DNA from: an uncultured Eubacteriales bacterium
GTDB taxonomy: Bacteria > Bacillota > Clostridia > Christensenellales > Christensenellaceae
Assembly (NCBI GenBank): GCA_902782475.1
Contig: CACZNR010000090.1
Span: 1-9,915, forward strand
Direction: 5' to 3'
Length of the DNA: 9,915 nucleotides
Part shown: in pieces, positions 1-7,163 of the stretch
How the letters are laid out: the number at the start of each line of letters is the position of its first letter
Numbering within the stretch: position 1 is the stretch's first letter
Notes under the pieces: model-generated
The model's input: only the letters and a program-made list of their open reading frames with translations
Databases searched by the model: none
Told to the model about the DNA's origin: nothing
Made by a program: the position numbers and the translations under genes

Positions 1-848
1 ATCTCAGCTTCATATTCTGCCTTTCCTGCTACAGTGAATTCTATCTCATAGACCTTTTTTCCATTCTCGGTACCGATCTTAGCCTTTGTGAACTTCACGT
101 CCTTTGATGAGAGACCTGCTTTCTTGAGCGCTTTTTTCTTTGCTTCATCCAGCGTGATCATGTCCTTTTTACCTGTATCTGAAGGCTTGGTCTCTTTCTC
201 ATCCTTCTTATCAGTCTCCTTCTTGTCACTTCCTGAAGGAGCCGGTTCACTCTTCTGAGGCTTTTCATCCTTTTCAAGAGGTTCGCTGCTCTGTTCCAGT
301 ATCGCTCCGGTATAGGCATCTATCTCATACTCATATTCCTTTTCACTGGTGACGAACTCTATCTTATATACATCACGTCCGTCTTCCTTCTCAGCCCTGG
401 CTTCGTTGACCTTTACAGATGATGCATTCTCCTTTGAGGCCTCTATGGCTATCTCTTTTGCCTTGTCGACTCCTATGAGCTTCTTCTCTGCCGGTTCTTC
501 CTTTTCAGTTACTTTTTCTGTTACCTGTGATCCATCATACAGTCCCTCGATCTCTTCCTCTATGATCTGGCCGTTCTTTGAATCAACGGTGTATTCATAT
601 TTATTGCCTTCAGCTGTGAATTCGATCTCATATACGAATCTTCCGCCACTGTATTTGAATTCAGTCTCTGTTACTACTGCCTGCTCAGGGGATATCCCTG
701 CCTGAACAAAGGCAAAGTTCCTTGCATTCTCTTCTCCTATGGCACTGCTCTTGGCTATCTCCTTTGCAGCATATGCTGTTCCCACTCCTGCAGTTGCAAG
801 TATCGCCACTACCAGTGCTATGGTCAGTATCAGTTTTTTTCCTTTCAT
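1..848 (-). CDS. PepSY-repeat secreted or membrane-anchored protein (3' end cut by window)
   Basis: An open frame starts at ATG 848-846 and runs off the left edge without a stop, giving about 282 codons. Residues 1-27 form a signal peptide or N-terminal anchor: a basic start (MKGKK), a hydrophobic stretch, then a small-residue region ending TAYA. Three PepSY-like repeats follow at roughly 36-100, 124-187 and 229-282. Each has an 'I..eeA...A' helix followed by a 'VYEIEF' strand and a 'YEYxVD..tG.I' strand; the last repeat is cut. Repeats 2 and 3 are joined by a Lys/Glu/Pro/Ser-rich linker (about 188-228). An AAGGA ribosome site lies 10 nt before the ATG. PepSY domains are known as extracytoplasmic modules, often thought to restrain peptidases or ligand-binding partners. 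The position directly after a two-component system, with a matching regulator box in front, suggests it is a target or accessory sensor of that system. That role is inferred. Domain confidence is high. Confidence 0.85.
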   Translation of the reverse strand, partial: MKGKKLILTIALVVAILATAGVGTAYAAKEIAKSSAIGEENARNFAFVQAGISPEQAVVTETEFKYSGGRFVYEIEFTAEGNKYEYTVDSKNGQIIEEEIEGLYDGSQVTEKVTEKEEPAEKKLIGVDKAKEIAIEASKENASSVKVNEARAEKEDGRDVYKIEFVTSEKEYEYEIDAYTGAILEQSSEPLEKDEKPQKSEPAPSGSDKKETDKKDEKETKPSDTGKKDMITLDEAKKKALKKAGLSSKDVKFTKAKIGTENGKKVYEIEFTVAGKAEYEAE

Positions 849-879
849 CGTCTTTCGTTCCTTTCTTTTTACTGACCTA

Positions 880-912
880 AATATATCAGTTCAATATTAG
901 ATGAACATTAGA
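880..912 (-). promoter_or_regulatory. Candidate response-regulator box and promoter upstream of the PepSY gene
   Basis: On the minus strand 912-896 reads TCTAATGTTCATCTAAT, matching 16 of 17 bases of the box before the response regulator gene. Ten bases later lies TATATT (885-880), a good -10, with no good -35: that position falls inside the box, as expected for an activator-dependent promoter. Transcription would begin near 873 and give a short leader of about 25 nt before ATG 848. No terminator is visible between the kinase stop (915) and this promoter, so read-through from the kinase gene is also likely. Confidence 0.62.
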
Positions 913-914
913 GT

Positions 915-2306
915 TTAATTTATTTTTATGATTATGCTGAAACAGCTTCCCTTTCCTTCTTCACTTTGAAGTTCGATCCTTGCATCATGGAGCTCAGCTA
1001 TCCTGCTTACCATGCTGAGCCCGAGCCCTGTACCCTCTTCGGTCCTTGATGCGTCCGCCCTGTAGAATCGAAGGAATATCTTATCCCTGTCCTCTTCAGA
1101 TATGCCTATGCCGTCATCCTCAACTGACAGCCGTGCATATCCGTCTTCTGTCACAAGTCTCACATCCACATGTCCGTTCTCGTTTCCGTATTTATAGGCA
1201 TTGTCAATGAGATTTCTTGTCATCCTCTCAAGCAGGAATGCATTTCCTGAAACATATATGTCATCTTCTATCTCTGAACTTAACTGTATTCCTTTCCTAT
1301 CCCATTTTCCGCATTCTGTCACCACATCCCTTACCAGTGACGAGAGATTGGTCTTTTCAAAGCAGTAGTTCTCTATGCCCTGATCCATCCTTGAGAAGCT
1401 CAGCATGTCGTTTACAATGGTATCCATCTTCCTGCCCTGTCTCTGTATGACTTCAAGGGCTTCGGCATATTCTTCCTTTTCGCATTCCTTCTCCAGCATG
1501 TATTCACTTTCTCCGAGTATCACGGAAAGAGGAGTCCTAAGTTCATGTGAAACGTCACTGGTAAACCTTTTTTCATTCTCAAAGGATTCCTGCAGCCTGT
1601 CCATCATGGTGTTAAGGGATCCTGATAGTTTTCCTATCTCGTCATCGCGCTTTATCTCTATCCTTTTGCTGAGATCTGTGGCGGAAGCTATCTGTCCTGC
1701 CGTCTGCTGTATCTCCTTTAAAGGTTTTAGGAGCATCTGCATGAGGAAGTATCCGCCGGCCATGGCAACCACTGCCAGCACCGGCACGAAAAGCAGCGTA
1801 ACAGAGATTATCTTTCCAAGCTGTGCCTCGCTCTGCTGCTTTGAGACCACACCTCTTATCCAGAGCTCCCCATGCTCTGCACCGACCACAGGTATCTTCC
1901 TGTCATATACCTGATATCTGACTCCGTCATGATTGTATACATAGGTGTAGGTGTATGTAAAAGGCTCAACCATGTAAACCGGAAGCTCCCCGTATACGAA
2001 CTCTCCTGCCCCAGTATAAATTGCTGCATATACATTGCCGACGGTCTTCAGAAAATCCATGTCTATCTCGATGTATCCTTCGCCGTAAGGATAATATATG
2101 TTCTCTGTCCTGTTCTCTTCCGTTTCAGTTATCCTTATGGTGCTGACATCCTGCTCCACCGTACTTATGAGAAAGTCCCTCACATTGCTGTCCAGGACCC
2201 CTCTGCTTATGGTAATGACGATAAGGGACGTAAGTATCACCAGAAGTGCAAGCATGACTGATATGAACAATGATAATTTGAAAACTATGCTTCCTTTTCT
2301 TTTCAT
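915..2306 (-). CDS. Two-component sensor histidine kinase with HAMP domain
   Basis: A 463-residue membrane kinase that should sense an extracytoplasmic cue, autophosphorylate on His and pass phosphate to the response regulator encoded just upstream. Layout: TM1 about 8-33; an extracytoplasmic sensor region about 34-165, rich in Tyr and acidic residues; TM2 about 166-190; HAMP about 191-243; HisKA with the H-box DVSHELRTPL (phospho-acceptor His254). The HATPase domain has the N-box NLIDNAYKYG (365-374), G1 DDGIGI (397-402), an F-box-like FLRFYRAD (411-418) and G2 GTGLGL (425-430). All catalytic motifs are intact, and length and order are typical of OmpR-partner kinases. The start overlaps the regulator stop by 4 bases (ATGA), indicating translational coupling. 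The sensor domain is not one I can name, so the ligand is unknown. The adjacent PepSY protein hints at an envelope signal. Confidence 0.95.
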   Translation of the reverse strand: MKRKGSIVFKLSLFISVMLALLVILTSLIVITISRGVLDSNVRDFLISTVEQDVSTIRITETEENRTENIYYPYGEGYIEIDMDFLKTVGNVYAAIYTGAGEFVYGELPVYMVEPFTYTYTYVYNHDGVRYQVYDRKIPVVGAEHGELWIRGVVSKQQSEAQLGKIISVTLLFVPVLAVVAMAGGYFLMQMLLKPLKEIQQTAGQIASATDLSKRIEIKRDDEIGKLSGSLNTMMDRLQESFENEKRFTSDVSHELRTPLSVILGESEYMLEKECEKEEYAEALEVIQRQGRKMDTIVNDMLSFSRMDQGIENYCFEKTNLSSLVRDVVTECGKWDRKGIQLSSEIEDDIYVSGNAFLLERMTRNLIDNAYKYGNENGHVDVRLVTEDGYARLSVEDDGIGISEEDRDKIFLRFYRADASRTEEGTGLGLSMVSRIAELHDARIELQSEEGKGSCFSIIIKIN

Positions 2307-2971
2307 CCCTTAAGACAATAGCCCCTTCCTCTCACTGTGGTTATGAGTTTGCTCTCATGACCGTCATCTATCTTGCGGCGGAGATAACTTATGTAGACAT
2401 CAACTACATTGGTACCGCCTTCATAGTCCATGTCCCAGATATGCTCTTCTATCTGGTCCCTGGACAGCACGATATTCCTGTTCATTGCCAGATATTCAAG
2501 AAGGGCATATTCCTTCTGTGAAAGATCTATGACCTGACCGCCCCTTCTGACGCTCCGTCTTGCTGTATCTATCTCAAGGTCGTCTATGGTCATGACGGCT
2601 GAACCACCGGCATGTGAGGCGCGAAGCATCGCTCTCACCCTGGCCATGAGCTCCTGCATGGAAAATGGCTTCACAAGATAATCATTTGCACCAAGGTCAA
2701 GGCCTGTGACCCTGTCCTCTATGGAATCCCTGGCAGTAAGAAAAAGCACCGGTGTCATTATCCCATCCATTCTCATCCTTTCAAGGACCTGAAGTCCGTT
2801 CATCTTTGGCATCATGATGTCGAGTATGCATGCATCATATTCTGCCACTTTAAGCATTAACATTGCCTCTTCCCCGTTATGGCAGGCATCCACACTGTAT
2901 CCTTCATCCCTGAGTTTTCTCTTTATTATCCTGTTGAGATCTTTCTCATCCTCTGCAAATAAGATCCTCAT
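2303..2971 (-). CDS. OmpR/PhoB-family response regulator
   Basis: A 222-residue cytoplasmic DNA-binding regulator. The receiver domain (1-115) has the acidic pocket E7/D8, phospho-acceptor D51 in the motif ILDIMMPKMNGL, switch T79 (FLTARD) and K101 in LVKPFS. The winged-helix output domain (about 125-222) has the family signatures LSQKEYALLEYL, the recognition-helix region VVDVYISYLRRKID and a C-terminal TVRGRGY. The start at 2971 is supported by a strong GGAGG site 7 nt upstream. It is the first gene of the regulator-kinase pair, and a tandem TCTAAT box lies about 50 bp ahead, so autoregulation is likely. Family and function as a phosphorylated transcription factor are secure; the regulon beyond the boxes described here is not known. 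Confidence 0.96.
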   Translation of the reverse strand: MRILFAEDEKDLNRIIKRKLRDEGYSVDACHNGEEAMLMLKVAEYDACILDIMMPKMNGLQVLERMRMDGIMTPVLFLTARDSIEDRVTGLDLGANDYLVKPFSMQELMARVRAMLRASHAGGSAVMTIDDLEIDTARRSVRRGGQVIDLSQKEYALLEYLAMNRNIVLSRDQIEEHIWDMDYEGGTNVVDVYISYLRRKIDDGHESKLITTVRGRGYCLKG

Positions 2972-3004
2972 GTATCATCCTCCAAAAAACAGATATCCAT
3001 AATG

Positions 3005-3037
3005 AACGTAACATTGAAAGATTAGATGAATATTAGA
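3005..3037 (-). promoter_or_regulatory. Candidate response-regulator box and -10 upstream of the regulator gene
   Basis: On the minus strand 3037-3021 reads TCTAATATTCATCTAAT: two TCTAAT hexamers 11 bp apart. Ten bases (3020-3011) separate it from TACGTT (3010-3005), a weak -10-like hexamer. The nearly identical box before the PepSY gene has the same 10-base offset to a better -10. OmpR/PhoB-family proteins bind direct repeats with 11-bp period placed just upstream of -10, so this fits an autoregulatory activator site. The box is clear as sequence; the promoter assignment is inferred. Confidence 0.6.
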
Positions 3038-3061
3038 AGACCTCTGCCCGAAGCAGAGGTC
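3029..3061 (-). terminator. Intrinsic terminator of the sigma/cell-division operon
   Basis: On the minus strand GACCTCTGC (3061-3053) and GCAGAGGTC (3047-3039) form a perfect 9-bp stem with a 5-nt loop, TTCGG. It is followed by a T-rich but interrupted tail, TTCTAATATT. It lies 18 bases after the DivIVA-like stop. The tail overlaps the regulator box of the next transcription unit, so one short segment ends one operon and begins the next. The broken T-tract may allow some read-through. Confidence 0.8.
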
Positions 3062-3078
3062 ATATAAACAATTTATTA

Positions 3079-3747
3079 TCAGAACAGATCTTCTATTATG
3101 CTCTTGAGCTCAGTATCATCCGGGAGATCTATGTTCAGGTCCTTGAGGTCGATGCCAAACTTCTTCTCAGTTCCTTCACTTCCCTTTACTTCACCGTTCT
3201 CGTCGACCTCGACCTTCTTGTCATCGTCCTTCTTTGCGGTGAGCTTGAGGGTCTCCTTCTGCTCTTCAGAAAGCTGTTCAAGGAACCGTGTAGAACCAAG
3301 ATCCTTCATCCTTGCAAGGAATCCTATGATATCCTTTTCTATGGTCTCCTGGAACTGATTCTTTATCTCCACAAGAGCATCCACGTTCTTTGCCAGATCG
3401 TTCTTCTTGCTCTCATACTCTTCATTGAGCTCTATGTCTTTCTGCCTCATCTCTTCCAGGCGGGCTTCCTTTTCCTTTTCAGCCTCACCCACTATGTCAG
3501 CAGCCTTTTTGCTGGCATCGTCCATTATCTCCCTGGAACGTACCTGTGCTGTGATGAGTGCACCAACTATCTGCTCAGTCTGTGCCTTGTATTTTTCATT
3601 CTCGGCCCTGAGAGCATTCAGTTCCTCCTCCATGGAGGCAACATTTTCCCTTACCTTGGCAACAAAATCATCAACCGGCTGTTTTCTGTAACGTTTCCAG
3701 CTGGTCTCAAACTTTATGCCGTCTACATAATCACGAAACTCGCTCAT
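3079..3747 (-). CDS. DivIVA-like coiled-coil cell-division/polarity protein
   Basis: A 222-residue soluble protein. The N-terminus (residues 12-30, KFETSWKRYRKQPVDDFVA) resembles the DivIVA/GpsB lipid-binding domain, in which an aromatic-basic turn is followed by 'V-D-x-F'. The usual 'RGY' reads KRY here, so the membrane-binding loop is atypical. A long coiled coil covers about 31-140 (heptads rich in Glu, Lys, Ala and Leu). A charged low-complexity segment (170-196) and an acidic C-terminal tail (197-222, DLKDLNIDL...) follow. DivIVA proteins mark curved membrane and the septum and recruit partners. A GGAGAG site sits 10 nt before the ATG. It is the last gene of the run, 20 bases after sepF. 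In many Bacillota ylmE, sepF, ylmG, ylmH and divIVA are clustered; ylmG and ylmH are absent here. The neighbourhood raises confidence; exact orthology to B. subtilis DivIVA is not certain. Confidence 0.8.
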   Translation of the reverse strand: MSEFRDYVDGIKFETSWKRYRKQPVDDFVAKVRENVASMEEELNALRAENEKYKAQTEQIVGALITAQVRSREIMDDASKKAADIVGEAEKEKEARLEEMRQKDIELNEEYESKKNDLAKNVDALVEIKNQFQETIEKDIIGFLARMKDLGSTRFLEQLSEEQKETLKLTAKKDDDKKVEVDENGEVKGSEGTEKKFGIDLKDLNIDLPDDTELKSIIEDLF

Positions 3748-3767
3748 GTATCAGATCTCTCCGGTTA

Positions 3768-4361
3768 TCAGAGTTCTCCGTTTACTGAATCATCGTCGAG
3801 TCCCGTTGAGGAGATCTCTATATTTGAAGGAGCTACTACGAAGATATTCCTTGCTGCTCTTCTGATGTCGCCGTTAAGGGCATATACTGCACCGCTTATG
3901 AAGTCCAGTATCCTCTGTGCAACAGCTGGATTTATCTCATCGAGGTTGATGACGATAGGCTTTCTTGCCTTGAGAGAATCTATCACGCTCTCTGTCTCAT
4001 CATATGATGATGGCTTGAAGATCACCATCTTCATATCCCTGTCATTTACATACTGACTGCCTTGTCTTGGATAGTCATCCATCGTGACCACATTGCTTCC
4101 TCTTGACTGTGATCCTACAGAACCTCTTCTTGTGCTTATGCTTGGCTCATTTGCTGAATATGAAGTATCCTTTGTCCTTCTGCTGGTACGAGGAGCCCTT
4201 GCTGACTCATACTGTCTGTCGTCTTCGTAGGAATAATCATAGTCTTCGTCTTCATAGTCATCGAAGTCATCATATTCCTCGTCGTCATATCTTCCGGGTA
4301 TCTCTTCATAATACTCTTCATTATTGTTTTTCTTGCCAAAATTCTTCTTGAAAAAGCTCAT
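3768..4361 (-). CDS. sepF: Cell division protein SepF
   Basis: A 197-residue FtsZ-binding septum protein that tethers FtsZ filaments to the membrane. The N-terminus MSFFKKNFGKK matches the short amphipathic membrane-binding helix. Residues 15-51 are an extreme acidic/tyrosine-rich linker (mostly Glu, Asp and Tyr), and 52-90 are basic and Ser/Thr-rich. The SepF core covers about 91-187: VVTMDDY, then MVIFKPSSYDE, ARKPIVINLDEI, AQRILDFISGAVYALNG and IFVVAPSNIEI, all typical. The linker makes it longer than the roughly 150-residue B. subtilis protein. The start at 4361 is supported by an AGAGGAG site 8-9 nt upstream that overlaps the end of the yggS-like gene (15-base gap). It lies between the PLP protein and the DivIVA-like gene, the standard ylmE-sepF arrangement. 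Confidence 0.96.
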   Translation of the reverse strand: MSFFKKNFGKKNNNEEYYEEIPGRYDDEEYDDFDDYEDEDYDYSYEDDRQYESARAPRTSRRTKDTSYSANEPSISTRRGSVGSQSRGSNVVTMDDYPRQGSQYVNDRDMKMVIFKPSSYDETESVIDSLKARKPIVINLDEINPAVAQRILDFISGAVYALNGDIRRAARNIFVVAPSNIEISSTGLDDDSVNGEL

Positions 4362-4376
4362 ACCAACTGTCTCCTC

Positions 4377-5063
4377 TTACAAATATATACGTTCTCCAAA
4401 TATTTTCGATCCAATACGAACAACATTAGCTCCCTCCTCTATTGCCACTTGGAAATCATGGGACATTCCCATAGAGAGATACTTCATACAGACATTCTTC
4501 CTTTCCTTAATGCTGTCGAATTTATCCTTCATCTCCCTGAAGTAGCTTCTGGCATCTTCAGGATCTTCCACCTGTGGTGCAATGGCCATAAGGCCCTTTA
4601 TATATATGCTGTCGAGTTCAGCTAATGTCTCTATAAAATCATCGACCTCATCCATCTCAAGTCCCTGTTTTGAAGCCTCATGACCGATGTTTATCTGAAG
4701 CAGACACGGTGTTATGACACTCTCCTTCTTGCTCAGTCTGTCGATCTCCTTTGCAACATCAAAACTGCAAAGCGAATGGATAAGTTCACTTTTTTTAATT
4801 ATATACTTTACTTTATTCTTTTGCAATCTGCCTATGAGGTGCCATTGCACAAAATGTGGTAGTTCAGGGATCTTTGCTACCATCTCTTGTACTCTGTTCT
4901 CACCAAGTACAGTCTGTCCGGCATCCACTGCCTCCTGTATCCTTGCTGTGTCAACGGTCTTGGAAACGGCCACCAGAGTGATGTCCTCCCTCTTTCTTCC
5001 GGACTTCTCAGCAGACTCCCTTATGAGCTCGTTGACTGTGGCAAGATTCTCAGTAACTGACAT
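4377..5063 (-). CDS. YggS/YlmE family PLP-binding protein (PLP homeostasis)
   Basis: About 228 residues with a single alanine-racemase-like TIM barrel. Signatures: PLP-binding Lys35 in VAVSK, GENRVQE (54-60), HLIGRLQKNK (75-84), GLMAIAP (157-163), SMGMSHDF (197-204) and the phosphate-binding VVRIGSKIFGER (214-225). The family (E. coli YggS, B. subtilis YlmE, human PLPBP) binds pyridoxal phosphate and buffers its pool without known catalysis. I chose ATG 5063 rather than the in-frame ATG 5087. It aligns with family N-termini (MSVTENLATVNE), has GAGGTG about 10 nt upstream and sits one base after the preceding TGA. The upstream ATG has its purine run directly abutting it. The linkage with sepF is conserved in Bacillota. 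Confidence 0.94.
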   Translation of the reverse strand: MSVTENLATVNELIRESAEKSGRKREDITLVAVSKTVDTARIQEAVDAGQTVLGENRVQEMVAKIPELPHFVQWHLIGRLQKNKVKYIIKKSELIHSLCSFDVAKEIDRLSKKESVITPCLLQINIGHEASKQGLEMDEVDDFIETLAELDSIYIKGLMAIAPQVEDPEDARSYFREMKDKFDSIKERKNVCMKYLSMGMSHDFQVAIEEGANVVRIGSKIFGERIYL

Positions 5064-5064
5064 A

Positions 5065-6393
5065 TCAGAAGAACACCTCGCTTCCATCCTTGAGGGCAGA
5101 AGAACTGCCCTTCACCTTTATTATGCTCTTTCCTCCCTGTGTTATGAGTACATCCACAGGTTCGAAGGTCTTCTCACCGTCTTTGAGGTAATATACCCCT
5201 GTCTGTCCGTCCTTGACCTTTACTACCTTGCTGTCCACCTGAAGGCCGGTATATCTTACTGAGATGTTGCAGCTTATCCTTCTTGCCCTCAGCAGCTTAT
5301 CTATGTTCTCCTGGAAATTGAAGATATAGATGAACTTGCCGTTGTCTTCCACATGGCTTACAAGTTTTCCCTCATATGTATAGTCATTGCCGAAGGTAAA
5401 GGCTACAACGTACTTCTGCTCTTCTATGAATTCAGGCACTGCCTTGTCCATGAGGACTGCAATGTACCAGTCATTCCTGTCTACTATCTTGTAGAGAGGC
5501 TTTACGGTATTTGAAAGGTCTATGCCAAGTCTTCCGCTGAGGATGTTGTTTATGGTCTTTACCGTAAGGTTGCCCATGGTGGAAGGAGAAAGTACAGTCT
5601 CAGTTCCGTCAAAATAGAATGAGACCATTCCGTCCTTTTCTGCAATGAGATCCCTTCTGTAGTTCTTGATCTTTTCCACAAGGGTCCTCTCCTGCTCATA
5701 GTAGGAGGACAGCTGTGAATCTTCCTTGGCTGCGCTTCTCATGATGTTACTTCTCTCATCCATGAGCCTTGTGATGTCTATCTGAAGCTGTCTCAGGTCG
5801 CCTTCCTGCTCCTTTGATATGACTTTCCTTATCTGATCGCTTATTCTGTTAATCTGCTCGTCAAGTGAAGCCATGTCCTGGTCTATGACCCCGGTCTGGG
5901 CATTGTTCTGCTGATAGTCCAGGATCTTTTCCCTGAGTTCCTTCAGAGTATTGTAATCGTTATCGGTATAGTCATTTGAATATACCTCAGCTATGAGAGT
6001 GCCCGTCTGCACGAACTGTCCGTCCTGGGCAACATAGTCTGCCCTTCCGTATCCTTCTGCAGAATAGAGAGTCTCGTTCTTTATCATTATGCCGTTTGCG
6101 TCTGTCTGAAAGCTCATGGCTCCTGATTCAACCGCAAAGGTCTTTGGCTTGAATATGTTCACTGCAAGTATCACCACGGCAACGGCCAGCACAAGGATAG
6201 TACCATAAAGAGGAAGCTTCTTAAGGAAGCTGTTATCTCCCCGTCTTCCTGTGCCCTGTGACACTGTATGTCTTCTTATGTTATTCCTTCTTCCTCTGGA
6301 GGCTGACCTTGCTGCCTCAGGCATGCGGCGATTCCGCCTTTCGCCTTCATAAGGTCTCTGCGTCCTCCTTCTGGAGCTAGTATTATTATCCAT
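5065..6393 (-). CDS. HlyD-like membrane-anchored adaptor/envelope protein
   Basis: A 442-residue single-pass membrane protein. Residues 1-55 are cytoplasmic, disordered-looking and very basic (16 Arg). TM is about 62-81. A barrel-sandwich/lipoyl-like half (about 110-138, 'ADYVAQDGQFVQTGTLIAEVYS') leads into a coiled-coil hairpin (about 145-250). The returning strands (AEKDGMVSFYFDG, 251-263) and a beta-barrel region (300-380) follow, so the HlyD/membrane-fusion fold is complete. Such proteins usually pair with ABC or RND exporters, but no transporter is encoded nearby. The ATG at 6393 overlaps the sigma-factor stop by 8 bases, with GGAG about 9 nt upstream, so the two genes are coupled. The position before yggS and sepF suggests an envelope or division role rather than efflux; this is inference. 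Confidence 0.8.
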   Translation of the reverse strand: MDNNTSSRRRTQRPYEGERRNRRMPEAARSASRGRRNNIRRHTVSQGTGRRGDNSFLKKLPLYGTILVLAVAVVILAVNIFKPKTFAVESGAMSFQTDANGIMIKNETLYSAEGYGRADYVAQDGQFVQTGTLIAEVYSNDYTDNDYNTLKELREKILDYQQNNAQTGVIDQDMASLDEQINRISDQIRKVISKEQEGDLRQLQIDITRLMDERSNIMRSAAKEDSQLSSYYEQERTLVEKIKNYRRDLIAEKDGMVSFYFDGTETVLSPSTMGNLTVKTINNILSGRLGIDLSNTVKPLYKIVDRNDWYIAVLMDKAVPEFIEEQKYVVAFTFGNDYTYEGKLVSHVEDNGKFIYIFNFQENIDKLLRARRISCNISVRYTGLQVDSKVVKVKDGQTGVYYLKDGEKTFEPVDVLITQGGKSIIKVKGSSSALKDGSEVFF

Positions 6394-7132
6394 TCAATTC
6401 ATCTCCAAACAGCTCTTTTATCTTTCGGATTATACGCCTCTCTGCACGTGATACATACATCTGTGAGGTCCCTATGCGCTTTGCCACATCCTTCTGGGAT
6501 ATCTTGTCCATGAACCTGCATCCGAAAATGATCTTTTCCTTCTCATCGAGTACGGATACTATCCTGTCCAGGTCTTCCCTTAATTCTATCCTTTCAAAGC
6601 TGGAATCCTCTTCACCGATAAGGTCCTTAAGAGCGTTGTCACTGTCATCACTTATCAGTCTGTCCAGGGAGGATACGCCAAGAGATGACTGCATCTCCGT
6701 TAGCTCCATGACACGTTCTTCCGGAACACCCATTTCCTTCGCTATGGAATCGATGGAAAAGATGCCCTGCTTCTCGAGCCTGTCCCTGACCTCATTGTAT
6801 TTCATCAGCTGCTCACTGTCGTTCCTTGTTATGTGCAGGAGCCTTGTCTTGTCACGGAAATAGTTCTTGATCTCTCCGATTATGGTAGGCGAAGCAAAGG
6901 TGGAGAACCTGTATCCCTTGGTGACGTCAAACCTGTCGATCGCCCCTATTAGGGCAAGCGAAGCCACCTGGAACAGATCTTCATAATCCACTCCCCTTCC
7001 AATAAATTTTGAAGCTATCTTAGCTGCAAGGCCCAGGTTCCTCTCCACTATCACATTCCTGATAGCTACATCCCCTGTATCCTTGTACATTTCCATAAGC
7101 TGATCTGTCTCAATCTTTGACAAATCTGACAT
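6386..7132 (-). CDS. SigB/SigF/SigG-family RNA polymerase sigma factor (SigB-like)
   Basis: A 248-residue group 3 sigma factor. Region 2 (about 25-95) carries NLGLAAKIASKF, DYEDLFQVASLALIGAIDRFD and GYRFSTFASPTIIGEIKNYFRDKT; the 'PTIIGEIK..FRDK' form is closest to SigB rather than SigF/SigG. Region 3 covers about 105-150, and region 4 (185-245) ends in a helix-turn-helix, SQKDVAKRIGTSQMYVSRAERRI. The usual 'HVPRR' after region 2 is replaced by HITRND. A TAA lies in frame two codons upstream, so ATG 7132 is the first possible ATG. Its ribosome site is poor: AAGGA lies about 18 nt away, implying coupling to the anti-sigma-like gene 31 bases upstream or low translation. It should direct RNA polymerase to a stress- or envelope-type regulon, held in check by the two upstream proteins. 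The promoter set is unknown. Confidence 0.93.
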   Translation of the reverse strand: MSDLSKIETDQLMEMYKDTGDVAIRNVIVERNLGLAAKIASKFIGRGVDYEDLFQVASLALIGAIDRFDVTKGYRFSTFASPTIIGEIKNYFRDKTRLLHITRNDSEQLMKYNEVRDRLEKQGIFSIDSIAKEMGVPEERVMELTEMQSSLGVSSLDRLISDDSDNALKDLIGEEDSSFERIELREDLDRIVSVLDEKEKIIFGCRFMDKISQKDVAKRIGTSQMYVSRAERRIIRKIKELFGDELNG

Positions 7133-7163
7133 TTTTTACTGACACACTTATCCTTCTGAAAAT

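Noticed and set aside
349..705. Plus-strand open frames such as this one
   Set aside because: They are Ser/Leu/Phe-rich antisense shadows of well-supported minus-strand genes, with no domain pattern of their own.
871..890. ACTGA/TCAGT inverted repeat as a terminator for the kinase gene
   Set aside because: A 5-bp AT-rich stem with a 10-nt loop and no T-tract on the minus strand is too weak.
5064..5087. Upstream ATG (5087) for the YggS-like gene
   Set aside because: Its purine run abuts the ATG directly, and the added residues do not match family N-termini. ATG 5063 has a spaced GAGGTG and aligns well.
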